The notes beneath the pieces were generated by a model. It ran no database searches. It saw nothing but the letters and a program-made list of their open reading frames with translations, and was not told the origin of the DNA. The position numbers were made by a program, and so were the translations under genes. A stretch of 64,000 nucleotides of DNA, taken from Burhinus oedicnemus (lineage: Eukaryota > Chordata > Aves > Charadriiformes > Burhinidae). Shown here in pieces: positions 60,184 through 64,000 of this stretch. The stretch is taken from positions 1,362,748 to 1,426,747 of the forward strand of contig VFFE01007650.1 of NCBI GenBank assembly GCA_008921705.1. Direction: 5' to 3'. Positions within the stretch are counted from its first letter, which is position 1. Every line of letters starts with the position of its first letter.

Positions 60184-63100
60184 AGTTGATTTACAGCTAT
60201 GATATGGTTGTTGCCTTTGGCTGTAAATTTGTAGTCTGGAGTTCAGTTACAGATCTAACTGATTAAGATATCACATGAAAGTGCTGGGTTTCTAACAGGC
60301 TAACAATGTATTGTAGGGTTGGTGCAATTGGGATTGTTTCTCAGCTGTGGCTTTGAGAACTGTATGATGAGAACTGCATCTTTCAGAGGCTCCGCTGCAT
60401 AGGCATTTGGAGTGAAGCAAAGCACTGTGCGGAAGTGCCTGGTACACAGGGGAGATTGCTCAGAACTCAGGCACTGAGGAAGTCAAATCTTTGCCCTGTT
60501 ATTACCAATCAATATATAGCACCAGGAGTGAAAAAGAAGTTAAAATATACTCAAAAGGGAGACCAAATCATCTAAAACCTCCATCGGATCTGAAACACCC
60601 CACAAATGAGGAGGAGAACTGGAAAATTTTTAAAATAGTATCAGTCTATATCTACAAGTAGTAGATACCAACAAAAAAACATCAAACAAAAATACAAAAA
60701 AAGATGACACCTTCTCAGATGTCAGGAAGAGAGGATGATAGGGACACTACATTGACCTTGTTGGCTTAGAAGTCCTCGGCAAGGATCACCCCAGATGGGG
60801 ATGGATGGCTTTAGCCCCAAGGGATTTGGATAGCCAGAACTAAGGCTACATGGCCTCAGTGTGTGGCTTTCACAGGACAAACATGTAGAGATGCAAGTGT
60901 TCACACCATCTCAAAGACTGATTAAAATTATTAGTTTTATTATTAGTTATTCCTTATTATTAGTCATGCCAGGCTGTTTTCCTGGATTCTGCAAATGTTT
61001 GTTATTATTGTTTTGTCTAACTTGAAGAAATAAAAAGGACTCTCGCTACCAAGAGGTTGCCATAGGACCAGGTAGGAACGGATGGCTGCGTTGTGCAGAG
61101 GTGCGTGCTGAGCAATGCTGCCTGGTTGAACTTGGATGCTGCATGAAGCAGACATATTTCAAACTCTGGACTGTGTGACAGCCGAACAACACCATGCCAA
61201 GAGAATACAGACCTCATTCTTGGTTTTGCTTTTGCAGATGACTCTAGTGTTTGTTTCAGTCATGCTGGTCAGAGGAGAGTGCTAAATCAAATGACTAATA
61301 CAATGAAGAACGGAACAAATATCTACCCTTAGTAATTCCAGAGTTTCCTGAATTTCTAAACATTCACGCCTAGAGCACTAATCCATTGTGCTCTCTAACC
61401 CTGCCCCAATCTCTTGCCCTCATATGCATCAGGACTTACCTGCAAGAGCAAACAAGAAAAGGTCTTGGTTCCTTCTGACAGCATTATATGTTACCGGTGT
61501 GCTTTTGTGAGAGCCTACATAGCTGCTTGCCCTTGTTGTTGGAGTATTGGCACAGAGATATGGATACTTTATGAATCAGGACAATTCTCTGCTCAGTAAA
61601 CAGCCTGAATAACCAAGCCACAGGCCTGTGATTCTTATACAGACTAGGAGAGGACTTGTGGCTAGTCTAGCTACCTAACACCACTACTGCCTTCATCCTT
61701 TCAACTGGTCTGCTTGCTGCGCTGGAAAAGTGTTTGTTATACAGGTGTTAGGAGAAGCAACACCCAAGTACACGTGCTGAGCCTCATGCACTGAAGAAGA
61801 AATGTTCATGTCATCCAGATGACGCTGCCTCCATAGCGGGCTTTGCACTACCTGCATTGGGAGTGCTGCTCTGTGGGCTCCCTGCCACCCTGTAAGCCCT
61901 GTGCCAGATGCAGCAGATTGGGCTGGTCCCTGGGCTGCACCCGCTGCCTGTGCTTGAGTGAGGGGGAGAGGCCATGGCACTGCTCAGAGGAGCCCGTGCA
62001 GGAAGGAGATATTGCCCCATGGCAGATGGATGTCATGGTGTCTCCCTTATTTTGTCATACCATATATGGTGTCTTATCAGTGGAAGAAACTTGAGTCTTT
62101 TTAATTATGAGAAAGAAGGAGAATTTCCCCTGTTAAGGGTATCTGACAAAAATGCAGTGACTTAGATGCAGGACACAGATTATTTTCTTCTATCAAGTCA
62201 TCACTATCTCATTATTCCCTAATCTATTTTGCTGAATAGAACTTTTCTTTTTATGCTGCTTGCAAATAGCGTAGAAAAGTTATAGCAGACACACTCGTTG
62301 AGGTACAACACAAGAATCAGCAAAGCCTTTTTGCTTTATCAAAGATTTATAGCTTCTAAAATTGATTCTTATAACAGTGGATCGTAGCAGCACATTATTT
62401 TCACCAAGGATTATATCAACAATAGTACCTTTGCTTGAAAAAAGAAATGAATAAGCATAAATGTATTCTCAAGAAAAAAAGATTTCTGAAAATTCCACAT
62501 CCAGGTGCCATTCTGAATAGATATAATCTGCTTGAAAGCAGAAAAGGATTTCACAAAACTGAAAGAGGAAACCCAGTCATCACTAAGGCAGATTTATACC
62601 ACTTTAACACCATTTTCTTAATTCCAAGATAAACTCTTCTCTGGCTAAATTACGGCACAGATTTACAAAGAACAGAGCTTATGCTGGTATAATTCCATAA
62701 ATTTTGTCATTTTCAGGAAAACTTGTGGTTTCAGCTGGAATACTTTTACTTGAGTAATGCATGCTGACCAACTAAGGAGTAACATAGACTTGTTTCACAA
62801 AGATTCATGTTTCCCAGGCTTCATCTGGAAAAACATCTTGGATGCATGAGGCATGAGGAATGATAAGCTATTAGATCATCATTCAGTCAAAAAAATAAAC
62901 TTTTATATATCACTCTACCCGTGTTTTGATTACTGTGCTTTCCAGCTGCCAGAAAGTACAAACAGGAGTCATAGAGAAGAGACAGCTCAAGTAGCTGACA
63001 CCACTAGACAAACATGCCACTAGGTCTGATGAGGGTTTAGGTATTTATTCTCTGGAGTGACTATGTGGCTGAAAGGGACTGGCCAGGAGCAAGGTAGGTG

Positions 63101-64000
63101 GCAACAGTGCTAACTGCCTGCCGTTCCGCCTTTCTAGCATGTTTCAGCTGAGCTGGGAGACATGGGAGTAGATTGGCTCCTACTCATCCCTCTTCCCAGC
63201 CTGTTTCCAGCCCACTGGAGTGTCCTGTGCCCAGGATTACTCCTGATTTGAAGAAAAAGCATGGATCCTTGGAGGAAAGAAATGCCCCTGCTTCCTGGGG
63301 CTGTATATCTTGCACCTGATGGAGCATGTCTCGAGACACAGCCACCCCTTGAGGGCTGGATGAGCACTGTGCCCTACCATGATTCTTCACATCTTTCTGC
63401 CCTTTTGACTTATGCCACTTCAATTGAAAATCAAACTGTGGACTTCACATGAAGATAAAGCTAGCAATGTCACCATTAGTTTCAGTCCAAACCCACTAAA
63501 CATTTGTTTTGTCACCTGACAGCCAGAACGTGCCTGGAAAATGGTAAGAGGTGATGCAGATTAGCTGGCCTACCAAAGATTTTTCACTCCAGCAGATGGG
63601 TAATCTTTGGTGTTAGGTAAGCATTACTTATTTCTTTTTGTTGACAGCACAGAACCAAGCTGATAACCTGCAAGATCAAATATACTGTGGACTTATGAAC
63701 CATGCTATACCTCTCATAACTAGTTTCTAAAGACCACTGCTCCTATAGCAATGCATTTTCTGCTTCTGAGACGGCAGGAAACTGCTGAAAGCAGCAACGG
63801 ACAGGAGCAGGCTGATAATCATCACAGCTCTTGCCTCCAAGTCCCTTGTCCCTGTCCTTACAATGACCAGCCAAAATACTTAAAACTGATATGTCACTGA
63901 GGGGACACAGCATGGAAAGTAAAGGCATTCTGTGGTCCTTGCAATGCTACTTTAACCTGGGAATGAACCATGGGGCAAACAGGGGATGCAATTAGGAAAT

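Larger units (their letters stand above)
55230..64000 (-). other. FILIP1: FILIP1 intron upstream of the start-codon exon (partial)
   Basis: The acceptor at 55231-55230 shows this is intron, not promoter. No CpG-rich first exon was seen up to 64000, so the transcription start lies further right. Contents are short simple repeats, a possible old DNA-transposon remnant (56041-56240), and overlapping open frames near 61800-62100 and 63130-63450 with no recognisable family. Confidence 0.6.

Noticed and set aside
61840..62100. GC-richer stretch as FILIP1 5' noncoding exon
   Set aside because: CpG content is low, there is no convincing minus-strand donor, and overlapping frames on both strands carry no signal.

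Overview
The window is vertebrate nuclear DNA, almost certainly avian. Introns make up most of it, several CR1 LINE fragments and a solo LTR are present, and the only recognisable gene is a bird-like FILIP1 (filamin-A-interacting protein 1). The species cannot be fixed from the sequence. I see no prokaryotic, viral-genome or CRISPR features, and I found no new biological system.

FILIP1 lies on the minus strand and spans most of the window. Four coding exons can be placed to the base, each with GT/AG splice sites and matching phases: 55229-54951 (start codon at 55223), 36255-36082, 33970-33792, and the large 7469-4664. Together they encode about 1,144 residues of a CortBP2-type, coiled-coil protein. 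The final coding exon of FILIP1 (about 68 residues in the human protein, from memory) was not found in 1-4663 and should lie left of the window. The 5' noncoding exon(s) and promoter should lie right of 64000.

Layout: 1-4663 is the start of the last intron, with an ancient CR1-like remnant at about 3430-3835. 4664-7469 is the giant exon. 7470-33791 is a 26-kb intron holding a CpG island broken by a 20-N gap (15060-15600), a 77-base pyrimidine run, two CR1 copies and a solo LTR with a clean 5-bp target-site duplication. 33792-36255 holds two small exons. 36256-54950 is an 18.7-kb intron with a third CR1 and a 98%-identical direct duplication of about 312 bp. 55230-64000 is intron upstream of the start-codon exon, with only short simple repeats.

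Most interesting items: the near-identical 312-bp direct repeat pair, the intronic CpG island (a possible internal promoter), and an open reading frame that runs 54 codons past the giant exon's donor site, which would give an alternative C-terminus.
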